Positions 42,633-51,707 are shown, counted from the first letter of the stretch. The stretch: DNA of 55,142 nucleotides from an uncultured Propionibacteriaceae bacterium (GCA_937965785.1 CALCKT010000005.1:1-55142), one strand, 5' to 3'. The notes: generated by a model from the letters alone, not told the origin. Numbers and translations: made by a program.

Positions 42633-43812
42633 GATGGCACCGCCCCTCGAGCTGACGGGCCTGCGACCCGCCCCCGCGCAGACCTTCGGGGCTTTCCGGT
42701 TGATCCCGTTGCTGCGAGAGACCCCCTGCGAGGATGTCCGGTTGTCGCGTGCGGTCATCTCACCCGGTTTGAAAATCGTCGACCTGCCCGGCCGGAAGAG
42801 CTACATCGCCTTCGTCCCCCACGGGTTGCGTCTGACCTGGGGTTCGGCCGCGGGCACTCAGGTGAAGAAGAAGGACACCCCCGACGACTGGCAGTTCCTC
42901 GAGTCGGTGCACCGGCTGCGGAAGAAGGACGGTGAGGACGCGCTGCGTTTCCTGCCGCAGCACCTGGCCATCGAGGGTCTCCTAGAGCTGCACTTCAAGC
43001 CCCCGACGATCGCTTGGCAGGAGTTGTCGCAGGGGTTCAGGAACCTCGGGATGACCCACCGTTCGGAATCCTTCTTCTCCGGGCGGGAGATTCCCGGATA
43101 CGCCACCGCCCTGCGGACCTTCGAGCTTCACCGCGATCAGGTCGGGATGCTGGTCCACGCCTCCGACACGCTGATGGCGGCCTTCGTCGTGCCGGCCGCC
43201 GAGGACTACAGGATGCTGCACCGCACCCTCCTCGACGATCTCTACGGCGAGTTGATGATGACCTACGCCCTGAACCGGCCCCACCGCTGGCTGGTGGATG
43301 CGGACCCGCACTTCTCCGGGGCCACGAGCATCGACGGGCTGCGCGAGGCGTTGGAGCGCGTGCGTCGCGACTGGTCCGAGACCACCACCGAGATCCTCCT
43401 GGGTGACTGGAAGGATCGTCCCCTGCTCACCGAGACGGTCTATCATCCCGGGAGCATGCGCCTGGAACGCTTCGTGACCGACCTGGAGCTGCGCCGCCCC
43501 AACCACATCGGGGAACGCCTGGTCCGTGACGACGGCGAGCTGCTCTACGTCAACACCCTGCGGTTGAGTTCGGCCCAGACCCGGCGCGCCCACCTGCTGC
43601 ACCAGCTCTCCATGCACGACTGGAACCTGCACGAAACCGCCGCAGCTCTCGGCACCGACCTTCCCGGGCTGGTCGCACGGATCACCGCGCGGGGTTTCGG
43701 ACACCTGATCAACAACACCGTCCGGGAGCAGGCGGCGAAGAAACTCCGGGAGCAGGGGCGTCTGCCTCGTCACCAGGGACTCCGGGAGACCCCGCACACA
43801 GACGCCCCGTGA
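42625..43812 (+). CDS. partner of the vWA protein, ARPP-like with C-terminal helix-turn-helix
   Basis: 395 residues; the ATG at 42625 overlaps the upstream gene (an ATG at 42634 is an alternative). The N-terminus ('LELTGLRPAPAQTFGAFRLIPLLRE') resembles the opening strand pattern of ARPP domains described in conflict and RNA-related systems; this is from memory and tentative. The C-terminus 'LLHQLSMHDWNLHETAAALGTDLPGLVARITARGFGHLINN' reads as a Fis-like helix-turn-helix. The middle (residues 60-300) I do not recognise. Tight coupling suggests a dedicated two-protein module. Confidence 0.6.
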   Translation: MREMAPPLELTGLRPAPAQTFGAFRLIPLLRETPCEDVRLSRAVISPGLKIVDLPGRKSYIAFVPHGLRLTWGSAAGTQVKKKDTPDDWQFLESVHRLRKKDGEDALRFLPQHLAIEGLLELHFKPPTIAWQELSQGFRNLGMTHRSESFFSGREIPGYATALRTFELHRDQVGMLVHASDTLMAAFVVPAAEDYRMLHRTLLDDLYGELMMTYALNRPHRWLVDADPHFSGATSIDGLREALERVRRDWSETTTEILLGDWKDRPLLTETVYHPGSMRLERFVTDLELRRPNHIGERLVRDDGELLYVNTLRLSSAQTRRAHLLHQLSMHDWNLHETAAALGTDLPGLVARITARGFGHLINNTVREQAAKKLREQGRLPRHQGLRETPHTDAP

Positions 43813-43841
43813 CTGGTGGCCGCCTGGCCGTGGAACAGGGG

Positions 43842-44495
43842 TTAGAACGTCGCTGTCGCGTCGCGGTTCATGAACGCGCCGTGCCCGGTGGTGGTGTTCC
43901 AGCAGGTCAGGCCCGCGTCCTCGGAGGCACACACGTGGTCCCCGTGGTAGACGACGGTTCCGTATTCCACCTGCTGGCCGGGGGTTTCCGGTTTCTGGAA
44001 CAGGGCAGGTTCGCTTCTCGAGACGATCTCGGGTTCCGCCTGGTCCGCGGAAGCGGGACTCTTCATCCTCACCCACCATTTGGGACCCAGTTCGTCGGAG
44101 CCGTAGGGCTTGCTGTCCGTGTAGTTGACGACCCCGCAGCCCGCGCTCGTGTCCGAGAACTCGCAGCTGATGTTCTTCGACGGGGTGACGATCACCGCGT
44201 ACCCCGAATGGACGGCGGTGATCGGGGTGGCATTCGCGGGTCGTGGTCCGCCCGCCCCCGGATAGGCGCCCGGGATCGACACCGGCGAGCGCTTCGCGGA
44301 CGGCGATACCCCCGACCCTGCGGAGGGACGAGCCGTGGGCAGGGCGATGCCCGCCGAGTCCTGGGCACTCGGCGCACCGGAGTCGGAGGTCGTGTTCTGC
44401 TCCGTCCCGGAAGAACCCCCGCAGCCGGCAAGCAGCCCCGCGACGAGCACCAATGCGAGCAGCGGACGGAAGCAACGACGGGCGGGCACGGACAT
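43842..44495 (-). CDS. secreted lipoprotein with DUF6636-like C-terminal domain (third paralogue)
   Basis: 217 residues, the same length as the paralogue at 28383. Start at ATG 44495 behind CAGGAGGAG. Lipobox LLAGC (C25), a Ser/Pro-rich linker, then the C-terminal domain: 'YAVIVTPSKNISCEFSDTSAGCGVVNY', 'PYGSDELGPKWWV', 'EYGTVVYHGDHVCASEDAGLTCWNTTTGHGAFMNRD'. The linker is unrelated while the domain and its four cysteines are kept, so the domain is the functional part. It converges on the ARPP-like gene. Confidence 0.82.
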   Translation of the reverse strand: MSVPARRCFRPLLALVLVAGLLAGCGGSSGTEQNTTSDSGAPSAQDSAGIALPTARPSAGSGVSPSAKRSPVSIPGAYPGAGGPRPANATPITAVHSGYAVIVTPSKNISCEFSDTSAGCGVVNYTDSKPYGSDELGPKWWVRMKSPASADQAEPEIVSRSEPALFQKPETPGQQVEYGTVVYHGDHVCASEDAGLTCWNTTTGHGAFMNRDATATF

Positions 44496-44729
44496 GGTGT
44501 CTCCTCCTGGCTCTCTGCGCCCTGGCGGGCAGTGGGCATCCCCCACTCTGTCACGAAGACCCCTTCAAGGAGGAGCCCCGGGATCATTCCGCCGCGGTCC
44601 GTGACGACATGTGCCCAACACAGGTCCATCCCCGGGCCGGTATCGTCCGCGACCATGCCGCCGGGCGGGGCACCGCCCCAAAACCCACCATCCCAACCCG
44701 GATGGGAAAACTTGAGGCAAGATGTCCCT

Positions 44730-47700
44730 GTGAGCAACGTGACCTCCCAAGCATTGACAGACAAAGCTGTGCGCACCGCGCGACGATGGGCGCAGCGCTC
44801 CCTCGCCTACCCGGAGCCCCGGGCGGCGAAGCTGCTGGCCAGTGCCCTCGACCACCCAGAGGGGCTCCGCTTCACCCTTGAGTTCGTCGACGGCGTCCTG
44901 CGCCCCGAGGATCCGGCGGTGGCGGCAAAGAACCTGGGTCGTCTGGCGCGGCAGCCCGTTCCCTTCCTCCCCCCCTACCTGCGTGCCGGCCTGGGGCTCG
45001 GCGTCGCCCCCGCGCCCCGGGCAATGCTGCCTGCCGTGCGGCGCGCCTTTTCCCTGTTGCTGGGCGATCTCGTCGTCGACATCGGCAGCGACCTCGGACC
45101 AGCGTTGGCCAGGTTGCGCAAGAGCGGCGCGAGCCTGAACATCAATCTTCTGGGCGAGGCCGTCCTGGGTGACGAGCACGCGTCGTCGCGGCTCAACCGC
45201 ACCATCGAGCTTTTGAACCGGCCCGACGTCGACTACGTCTCCATCAAGGTTTCCTCGGTGATGGGCCCCCACTCGCCGTGGGCCCACGACACGACGGTGG
45301 AGGAGGCCGTGGTCCGTCTCGGCCCGCTGATGGAGGCCGCGAACAGGTCGGGCAAGCTCGTCAACCTCGACATGGAGGAGTACCGCGACCTCCACCTCAC
45401 CCTCGAGGTGTTCGAACGGTTCGCCATGAAGCTGCCGAAGCTGAGGATGGGCCTGGCGGTCCAGGCCTACCTGCGCGAGTCGCCGCTGATGATCGAGCAC
45501 ATCCAGAAGCTGGCGCGGCGCCGCTGCGAGGCGGGTGGCATTCCGCTGCGGGTGCGTCTGGTCAAGGGCGCCAACCTGGCGATGGAACGCACCCAGGCGG
45601 AGCTGCGCGGCTGGCCGAACCCGATCCTGCCGTCGAAGGTCGAGACCGACGCCAGCTACCTCAGCGCCCTCGACCGGCTCCTGACCCCCGAATCCATCAA
45701 GACCCTGCACGTCGGTTCGGCCAGCCACAACATCTACAGCCTCGCCACCGCCGTCGAGCTGGCGAAGGCCCGCGGCATCACCTCGGGCTTCGACATCGAG
45801 ATGCTGGCGGGCATGGCGGTGCCGTTGCAGCGGGTGATTCTCGACGAAATGGGTGCCCTGCGGCTCTACGTTCCCGTGGTACCCCGCAGCGAGTTCGACT
45901 CCGCGATCACCTACCTGGTGCGACGTCTGGAGGAGAACGCCGCACCGGAGAACTTCATGTCCGGGGCGGCCTCCCTCGGCCGTGACATCGCCTTCCTCGA
46001 CAAGGAGGAGGGACGTTACCGCGACGCCGTTGCGCTGGTCGGCTCCCCCACCCCGGCCGCTTGGGCGGTCCAGGAACGCAGCGAACCGACGTCCGTGTTC
46101 GCCAACGCCTCCGACACCGATCCCGCGCTGCTCAGCAACCAGCGGTGGGCCGATTCCATCCGCGAGTCGCTGCCCGCGCCCGATCTCGGCAGCGGCACCG
46201 TGACGGAGGGCACCCTGAACTCCGCCAAGGCCCTCGACAAGGTGCTGGAGACCGCCGTCGCCGCGGGGAAGCGCTGGGCCGCGACCCCCGCGAAGGAACG
46301 CGCCGCCGCGCTTCACCGGCTGGGTGTCGAGCTGGAGGCGATGCGCACCGAGCTGGTCACCGTCGCCGCCGACGAGGTGGGCAAGCTCATCGACCAGGCG
46401 GACGTCGAGGTTTCCGAGGCCTGCGACTTCGCCCACTACTACGCCTCCCTCGCCGGGGAGGAGGTCGACGGCGCCACCCACCGTCCACCGCGGGTCACCG
46501 CGGTCATTCCGCCGTGGAACTTCCCGATCGCGATTCCGCTGGGCGGGGTCGCCTCCGCCTTGGCCGCGGGGTCGGCGGTGCTGCTGAAACCCGCATCCCC
46601 GTCGCGTCGCTGCGCGGCACTGCTTGCCGAGGCGTGCTGGCGGGCGGGCCTGCCACGCGACCTGGTGCAGTACGTCGTCATGGGTGATCGCGCGCTCGGC
46701 GAGAAGCTGGTGCGTGACGAACGCGTCGAACTGGTCGTGCTGACCGGGTCGGCGGAGACCGCGGAGATGTTCCGTTCCTGGCGGCCGAATTTGCCGTTGC
46801 TGGCCGAGACCTCCGGCAAGAACGCCCTGATCATCACCCCGTCGGCCGACCTGGATCTGGCCGCCGCCGATCTGGTGGCGTCCGCGTTCGGGCACGCGGG
46901 ACAGAAGTGTTCCGCCGCGTCGCTGGGCATCCTGGTCGGGTCGGTTGCCAGGTCGAGGCGTCTCCTGGACCAGATCATCGACGCCGCGTCGTCGTTGACG
47001 GTGGCGTGGCCGGAGGATCCGGCGGCCCAGATGGGTCCGCTCACCGAGGTGCCGGGCGAGAAACTGAGGCGTGGTCTCACCGAGTTGGAACACGGGCAGA
47101 CGTGGTTGCTGAAACCGCAGCGCATCGACGACAGGCTGTGGCGGCCGGGCATCCGGACCGGGGTGCGGCCGGGCAGCGCCTTCCACCAGGTGGAGTACTT
47201 CGGCCCGGTGCTCGGGTTGATGGCGGCCCGCGACCTGGCGCAGGCCGTGGAGTGGCAGAACGGCACCGAGTACGGCCTGACGGCAGGTCTGCACTCCCTC
47301 GACGCGGAGGAGATCCAGTTCTGGCTGGACCGCGTGAAGGCCGGCAACCTGTACGTGAACCGCGGGATCACCGGGGCCATCGTGCGGCGTCAGCCCTTCG
47401 GTGGGTGGAAACGTTCCGCGGTCGGCACCGGCGGCAAGGCCGGTGGTCCGAACTACGTGGTGGGTTTCGGTTCTTGGGAACCGAAGGATCTCGGCCCCGC
47501 AGGCGCCCTCACCGACCCGAAACTCGTGCATCTCTTCCGGGCCGCCGCCCGGGTGCTCGACGAGCAGCAGCTCGAACAGCTCAACGTCGCGGCCACCTCG
47601 GATCAGGCGGCCTGGCGGACCCTGTTCGGGGTCTCGCACGATCCGTCGGCCCTGAAGGCGGAGATCAACGCGTTCCGGTACCGTCCCACGCCGGTGACGG

Positions 47701-48077
47701 TCCGGGTGGAGGTCGATGACCCGGTGCGTGTGCTGCGGGAGGCCTCGGCGGCCCTGGTCACCGGTTCCGCCGCCACCTTCTCGTTCCGTGACGCCCCGTC
47801 GGAGGAGCTGTCGGAGGTGCTGACCGGTCTCGGCCTGGCGGTCGAGGTGCAGGACGATGCCCGGTTCGACCGGGGCGTCCGGGGCCGGGTGCGGCACCTG
47901 GGTGAACGGGACCTGCTGACCGCGGTGGGCGGTTCCATCGACGTCAGCGTCCACGCCGGCCCGACCCTCTACCCGGGTCGCCTGGCTCTGCTGCCCTACG
48001 TGCACGAGCAGGCGGTCTCGGTGACGAACCACCGCTTCGGGCACCCGACGCCGCTGACCGACGACCTGCGCATCTGA
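44730..48077 (+). CDS. putA: bifunctional proline dehydrogenase / L-glutamate gamma-semialdehyde dehydrogenase
   Basis: 1,115 residues from a GTG at 44730; the frame is open for 900 bp upstream, but that part antisenses another gene. Residues 1-430 form the flavin-dependent proline dehydrogenase barrel ('NINLLGEAVLGDEHA', 'SIKVSSV', 'VNLDMEEYRDLHLT', 'VRLVKGANL' and the tail 'RRLEENAAPENFMSG'). The aldehyde dehydrogenase half has 'VIPPWNFPIAIPLGG', 'LLAETSGKNALIITP' with the general-base glutamate and 'GHAGQKCSAASLG' with the catalytic cysteine. It oxidises proline to glutamate. No N-terminal DNA-binding domain, so it is not the self-regulating enterobacterial type. Confidence 0.95.
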   Translation: MSNVTSQALTDKAVRTARRWAQRSLAYPEPRAAKLLASALDHPEGLRFTLEFVDGVLRPEDPAVAAKNLGRLARQPVPFLPPYLRAGLGLGVAPAPRAMLPAVRRAFSLLLGDLVVDIGSDLGPALARLRKSGASLNINLLGEAVLGDEHASSRLNRTIELLNRPDVDYVSIKVSSVMGPHSPWAHDTTVEEAVVRLGPLMEAANRSGKLVNLDMEEYRDLHLTLEVFERFAMKLPKLRMGLAVQAYLRESPLMIEHIQKLARRRCEAGGIPLRVRLVKGANLAMERTQAELRGWPNPILPSKVETDASYLSALDRLLTPESIKTLHVGSASHNIYSLATAVELAKARGITSGFDIEMLAGMAVPLQRVILDEMGALRLYVPVVPRSEFDSAITYLVRRLEENAAPENFMSGAASLGRDIAFLDKEEGRYRDAVALVGSPTPAAWAVQERSEPTSVFANASDTDPALLSNQRWADSIRESLPAPDLGSGTVTEGTLNSAKALDKVLETAVAAGKRWAATPAKERAAALHRLGVELEAMRTELVTVAADEVGKLIDQADVEVSEACDFAHYYASLAGEEVDGATHRPPRVTAVIPPWNFPIAIPLGGVASALAAGSAVLLKPASPSRRCAALLAEACWRAGLPRDLVQYVVMGDRALGEKLVRDERVELVVLTGSAETAEMFRSWRPNLPLLAETSGKNALIITPSADLDLAAADLVASAFGHAGQKCSAASLGILVGSVARSRRLLDQIIDAASSLTVAWPEDPAAQMGPLTEVPGEKLRRGLTELEHGQTWLLKPQRIDDRLWRPGIRTGVRPGSAFHQVEYFGPVLGLMAARDLAQAVEWQNGTEYGLTAGLHSLDAEEIQFWLDRVKAGNLYVNRGITGAIVRRQPFGGWKRSAVGTGGKAGGPNYVVGFGSWEPKDLGPAGALTDPKLVHLFRAAARVLDEQQLEQLNVAATSDQAAWRTLFGVSHDPSALKAEINAFRYRPTPVTVRVEVDDPVRVLREASAALVTGSAATFSFRDAPSEELSEVLTGLGLAVEVQDDARFDRGVRGRVRHLGERDLLTAVGGSIDVSVHAGPTLYPGRLALLPYVHEQAVSVTNHRFGHPTPLTDDLRI

Positions 48078-48109
48078 CACCCGCGCCGTTCCGTCGGCAA
48101 ACGGACCTC

Positions 48110-48141
48110 AGGGGTCTCCCGGTGAATTCCGGGAGACCCCT
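48110..48141 (+). terminator. terminator of putA
   Basis: A perfect 13-bp stem, AGGGGTCTCCCGG with CCGGGAGACCCCT, and a 6-nt loop begin 33 bp after the stop codon and are followed by GTCGCTTTGTCG. Confidence 0.85.
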
Positions 48142-48219
48142 GTCGCTTTGTCGTCCCGGTGGAGCACAATGGCGTTGATGTCAACGAGACCTTGAGGAAT
48201 CGGCGAAGGGGTGACGACC

Positions 48220-48429
48220 ATGCATGTTGCCATTCGAGCGATTCTCTCGATTCTGGTCTGCCTTTTTCTTCCGCTCCTGCTCGCTTCTCTTGTTTCCTCA
48301 GTGGCTCGCGTTGGGGTGGTGGAATCAACGCTCCTCTACATCATTGTTGTTGGATGCGTGGCCTACAGCTGGCGATACGCCAAGCGGAAGAGAGAACGCC
48401 GCCTCGCGCGAGAGAAAACCGAGACCTGA
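48220..48429 (+). CDS. small two-helix membrane protein
   Basis: 69 residues from ATG 48220 (72 from a GTG at 48211), with GAAGGGG upstream. Two hydrophobic helices ('AIRAILSILVCLFLPLLLASLVSSV' and 'STLLYIIVVGCVAYSW') are followed by a strongly basic tail (RYAKRKRERRLAREK). This gives a hairpin with the tail inside the cell by the positive-inside rule. No family recognised; the codon use and site make it a plausible real small gene. Confidence 0.55.
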   Translation: MHVAIRAILSILVCLFLPLLLASLVSSVARVGVVESTLLYIIVVGCVAYSWRYAKRKRERRLAREKTET

Positions 48430-48550
48430 CGGCATGAAACCTGGTTGTTCTCCGGGAAAATCAGCGACCTCCGGTCAAAGTTTCCTCGGAGAACAGCCGA
48501 TGCCGAATCGAACAGCACGGGGAGCGCCAGCACTCGACTCGAAACCACCC

Positions 48551-48770
48551 TTTCGAAGCTGGTTGAGCCAGCACGTGAGCGCCAGCGAACGGCTGAGTCG
48601 AAACCTCCTGCGCCCGAAAAACAGACCCGACCACAAGCCCCCATACATACGCAAGACGGTTTCGACACGGGCCGCTCCTTCGTCGCAGCCCAGCTCAACC
48701 AACTTCACCACTCCCAAGCCGGTTGAGCCAGCACGTGAGCGCCAGCGAACGACTGAGTCGAAACCTCCTG
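48551..48770. repeat. two further copies of the dispersed intergenic repeat
   Basis: Copies at about 48551-48610 and 48716-48770 share 'GGTTGAGCCAGCACGTGAGC' and the CGAAACCTCCTG end with each other, and match the full copy at 21480-21540 with one or two changes. The whole stretch 48430-48840 carries no supported gene; frames crossing it are translated repeat. Confidence 0.8.
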
Positions 48771-48840
48771 CGTCCGAAAAGCAGACCCGACCACAAACCC
48801 CGGCCCCCGTCTCTTAGGGACAGGACATAGAGTTGACGAC

Positions 48841-49161
48841 ATGATCCTGATTGTCGTGAAGTTTCCCGTGAAGCCCGGACTGGCCGACGAGTTCATCGAG
48901 GCGGTGGGGCCTTTCACCTCCGCCACCCGCGCCGAGCCGGGCAACAAGTGGTTCGAGTGGTCCCGCGGCGTGGAGGACCCGAACGAGTTCGTTCTGGTCG
49001 AGGCCTTCAATGACGACGCCGCCGAGGCCCACGTCACCTCCGACCACTTCAAGGCCGGACTCGAAACCATGCGTCCCTTCCTGACCGCCACCCCCAAGAT
49101 CATCTCGCGCACCGTCGACGGCGACGACTGGGACGCCATGGGAGAGCTCAGAATCGACTGA
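48841..49161 (+). CDS. antibiotic biosynthesis monooxygenase (ABM) domain protein
   Basis: 106 residues. The pattern 'MILIVVKFPVKPGLADEFIEAVGPFTSATRAEPGNKWFEWSRGVEDPNEFVLVEAFNDDAAEAHVTSDHFKAG' is the ABM/YgiN ferredoxin-like fold, usually a dimer. Members include quinol monooxygenases and heme-degrading enzymes, but most single-domain copies are uncharacterised. No cofactor residue is diagnostic. It stands alone between repeats and a converging CAP gene. Confidence 0.88.
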   Translation: MILIVVKFPVKPGLADEFIEAVGPFTSATRAEPGNKWFEWSRGVEDPNEFVLVEAFNDDAAEAHVTSDHFKAGLETMRPFLTATPKIISRTVDGDDWDAMGELRID

Positions 49162-49198
49162 CCCCGGGCGGCTGGGTGCCGTGGACGCCGCGGGCCCG

Positions 49199-50146
49199 TT
49201 ACCCGCGGAGGCGGACCCGGCGGACGAGCGCCGTCGCGGCAGCCCCACCGACCATCACCATGGCCCCGGCCCCCATCAAGATGATCGGCGAGACGGGACC
49301 GTCCGGCGTCGTCGCGGCCACGGGGGCCGCACTGCTCGGCGGTGTGCTGGGGGTCGGCATCGCCTCCGGGGTGCTCGCGACCTGCGTTGGCGTGGGTGTG
49401 GGGGTCACCGTTTCCGACGGGGTTTCGGTGGCCTCGGGGGTCTCGGTTGTCTGCGTCGGGGTGGCGGACTCGGTTTTCTCGCTCTGCTTCCGTTCGCCGC
49501 TCCGGGACGTCTTCTTATTGCCCGAGCCTCCGGACTTCGTCGCGGTGGGCGTGGCGCTCCTGGTGTTCTTCCCGGTTTCCGACGAGCCGGACCGTTTCCC
49601 GGAGCCCCGGCCGCTCTCGGTCAGTCCCCTGCCGATGGGATCGCCGTAGCTTCCGAAGTTCTGGGTGGCGTACCAGGACCCGCTGCCAGATTCGTAGGCG
49701 ATGCCGATCCCCAGGGAGTCCGCGTTGGGGTCGGTCATGTTGGCGTAATGCGGCGGGGAGTTCAGCCACTGGTCGAACAGCTGCGCCCCGATGTCGCCGC
49801 CGTCACCGCGCATGGCGATGTTCTCCGACGCACCCCGCCACCCCTGCGGGTAGTGGTCGGCGAAGTTCGGGCGGTGCTCCATCGATTTCCGGGAGGCCAT
49901 CTGTTCGGACCAGTCCTGCGCCACCGCATCCAGCTCGGCGATCCGGATGACCGGTTTCAACCCCAGGCCGGCCCGCAGGTTGTTGACCTTGTCCAGGATG
50001 GTCCGGGTGTGCTCCGCCCCCTTGCCGCTGACGTCCACAGGGAGAACAGCGGGCCGTTGTTGCCCCGTCCCGGCGTGGGCCGTCGGGATGATGAGTGAGA
50101 CCGCAGCAGTCAGCAACGCCACCAGGAGCAGGCGAACCATCTTCAT
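49199..50146 (-). CDS. secreted CAP/SCP-domain protein with C-terminal membrane anchor
   Basis: 315 residues from ATG 50146. Signal peptide (MKMVRLLLVALLTAAVSLIIPTAHA), then a CAP domain at about 45-180: 'LDAVAQDWSEQMASRKSMEHRP', 'WRGASENIAMRG', 'LFDQWLNSPPHYANMTDPNADSLGIGIAYESGSGSWYATQNFG'. A Ser/Thr/Lys-rich linker with about 100 residues leads to a C-terminal transmembrane helix ending RRVRLRG. No LPXTG motif. CAP proteins bind lipids or peptidoglycan-associated ligands; function here unknown. Paralogue of the shorter protein at 53862. Confidence 0.9.
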   Translation of the reverse strand: MKMVRLLLVALLTAAVSLIIPTAHAGTGQQRPAVLPVDVSGKGAEHTRTILDKVNNLRAGLGLKPVIRIAELDAVAQDWSEQMASRKSMEHRPNFADHYPQGWRGASENIAMRGDGGDIGAQLFDQWLNSPPHYANMTDPNADSLGIGIAYESGSGSWYATQNFGSYGDPIGRGLTESGRGSGKRSGSSETGKNTRSATPTATKSGGSGNKKTSRSGERKQSEKTESATPTQTTETPEATETPSETVTPTPTPTQVASTPEAMPTPSTPPSSAAPVAATTPDGPVSPIILMGAGAMVMVGGAAATALVRRVRLRG

Positions 50147-50274
50147 CGGTAGTCCTCTCGGATTGGGAAGGCACCAACCATCCAAGCAGTTCCTTAACGT
50201 TTTTTCAGGTTCCGACGCACATTTTTCGGACACATCAAGGAACAAAACCCCAGTTCATGGGCTTCAAAACCTGC

Positions 50275-50638
50275 TCACCCCCGCCCGGAGGCTCTCAAGA
50301 AAATCTCAGGATATGCGCGCAGCGAGCATCCAAGATGCCCACTTGACCGAAAGGCCGACATGGTCCGCGAGGGGATTTCCGCGCGTCCGGCCCAGGACTT
50401 CCGCCGCATCCCGCAGGCATTGGCGCAGCGCCGGGACGGCAGGGAAACCTTTCCGGTCCGGCCAGGCCAGGCACGCCTCGGCACAGTGGCGCCCTCGCGG
50501 TGACTCATCCGCCCGATGCTCACCATCAGGATGCCGTCGGCGACGACGGCCTCCTTGGTGCCGAAATGCCGGCAGAAGGTCGTGGGTGAGACGTCGACGG
50601 CACTCTTCCAAGCCCGTCGCCCAAGACCTCCCGGCGTC
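50275..50638 (-). pseudogene. TetR-family regulator fragment
   Basis: Just upstream on this strand of 50638 the reading 'SAVDVSPTTFCRHFGTKEAVVADGILM' matches the TetR recognition helix (VSPxTFxRHFxTKExxV), but there is no start codon with the first helices. After it the frame decays into a region without ligand-domain features (for example 'GRMSHREGATVPRRAWPGRTGKV'). It is read in the same direction as the GNAT gene that ends at 50639. A relic, not a functional gene. Confidence 0.55.
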
Positions 50639-51184
50639 TCAGGAGGTCGCGAGGACGTGTTCGTAAACGTAGTCGTCGCAGACCTGGTCGCCCACCGGCA
50701 TGGTTTTCACACCGACCCTCACGAAGCCGTGTTTCTCGTAGAACCGGCAGGCACGGACGTTGCCCTGGTTGGTGTTGAGCCAGATGGCTGCGACGCAGAG
50801 GTCGTCGACGGCGATGCGTTTGGCCTCGTCCAGCAGGGCTCCGGAAACAGCGCCGCCGTGGCTGCCGAGGCGCACGTAGCACTTGGACAGGTAGGCGGCA
50901 GGCAGGTGCGTGACCCCGAAGGAGGGATCCGGCAGGAAGTCGTCACCGGCCATCATGAGCAGGTAGCCGTCGAGACCGCCGTCGGTCTCGTGCACGAGGA
51001 CGGTGTGCAGTGGCGCATCAAGATGGGTGCGGAACCGCTCAGGGCTGAGGTTTTCCTCGACGAAGACCGCGATGTCCTTGTCTGTGATCTCGGGCGGACA
51101 GGCCATCGGGAAGGTTTCCGCAGCCAGCGCGGCGAGTGCCTCCACGTCCGATTGCTTTGCGGCACGCACCCGGGATTCGCTCAT
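50639..51184 (-). CDS. GNAT-family N-acetyltransferase
   Basis: 181 residues from ATG 51184. 'AYLSKCYVRLGSHGGAVSGALLDEAKRIAVDDL' is the acetyl-CoA segment (a G-xx-GG variant of RxxGxG/A), followed by 'AAIWLNTNQGNVRACRFYEKHGFVRVGVKTMPVGD'. The start 'VRAAKQSDVEALAALAAETF' is typical of RimI-like acetyltransferases. Substrate unknown. It runs in the same direction as the next GNAT gene upstream. Confidence 0.9.
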   Translation of the reverse strand: MSESRVRAAKQSDVEALAALAAETFPMACPPEITDKDIAVFVEENLSPERFRTHLDAPLHTVLVHETDGGLDGYLLMMAGDDFLPDPSFGVTHLPAAYLSKCYVRLGSHGGAVSGALLDEAKRIAVDDLCVAAIWLNTNQGNVRACRFYEKHGFVRVGVKTMPVGDQVCDDYVYEHVLATS

Positions 51185-51227
51185 GGGCGCACAGGCTAGC
51201 GGGAGCCCGCCCACCGGGTTTGGTGCG

Positions 51228-51659
51228 TCACGAATTGAAACGGACGAACGACCTGCACCCCTGCCCGGGGAGGTCGCGGATCTCGGTGAAACCGATCGAC
51301 TCGTAAAACGCCCGCTGCCCCGGTTCCGCGTCGGTCAGGAGCACGTGCTGGCGCACCCGGCTGAAGGGGGCGAAGGCCCGGTTGACGAGCGTCGTCGCGA
51401 TTCCGCGACGCTGGAAGGAGGGGTGGACGAGAACGTCCTGCAGGTAGGCGATGGTGGCCCGGTCGGAGACGATGCGCGCCAGGCCGATCAGTTCGCCGCC
51501 CGACCGCGCGGTGACCACGACCGCCGAGTTCTCCAGCCCGCGGATCAGGGCATCCAGGTCGTCGGTGTAGGCGGCCCATCCCACGGAGTCGTAGAGCGTC
51601 CGCGTCTCGTCGCGGGACGGGAGCCGGTCGATGTCGTAGCTCACCTCGTCGTCACACAT
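51228..51659 (-). CDS. GNAT-family N-acetyltransferase
   Basis: 143 residues from ATG 51659 (an upstream GTG or ATG would add up to 12 residues). 'IAYLQDVLVHPSFQRRGIATTLVNRAFAPFS' carries the RRxGIA acetyl-CoA loop, and 'VLLTDAEPGQRAFYESIGFTEIRDL' the following strand and helix. The start 'RLPSRDETRTLYDSVGWAAYTDD' is a common pattern in actinobacterial GNATs. Substrate unknown. Forty-three bases separate it from the downstream GNAT gene, so co-transcription is likely. Confidence 0.9.
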   Translation of the reverse strand: MCDDEVSYDIDRLPSRDETRTLYDSVGWAAYTDDLDALIRGLENSAVVVTARSGGELIGLARIVSDRATIAYLQDVLVHPSFQRRGIATTLVNRAFAPFSRVRQHVLLTDAEPGQRAFYESIGFTEIRDLPGQGCRSFVRFNS

Positions 51660-51707
51660 CACGCGCCTATTCTTTCCCACACCCACCGTCTGCACGATCT
51701 GTACCGT

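Noticed and set aside
44565..48080. An uninterrupted 1,171-residue frame on the minus strand opposite putA.
   Set aside because: Its product is rich in Arg, Gly and His with no domain, the pattern of an antisense shadow in high-GC DNA; putA on the other strand has full family motifs.
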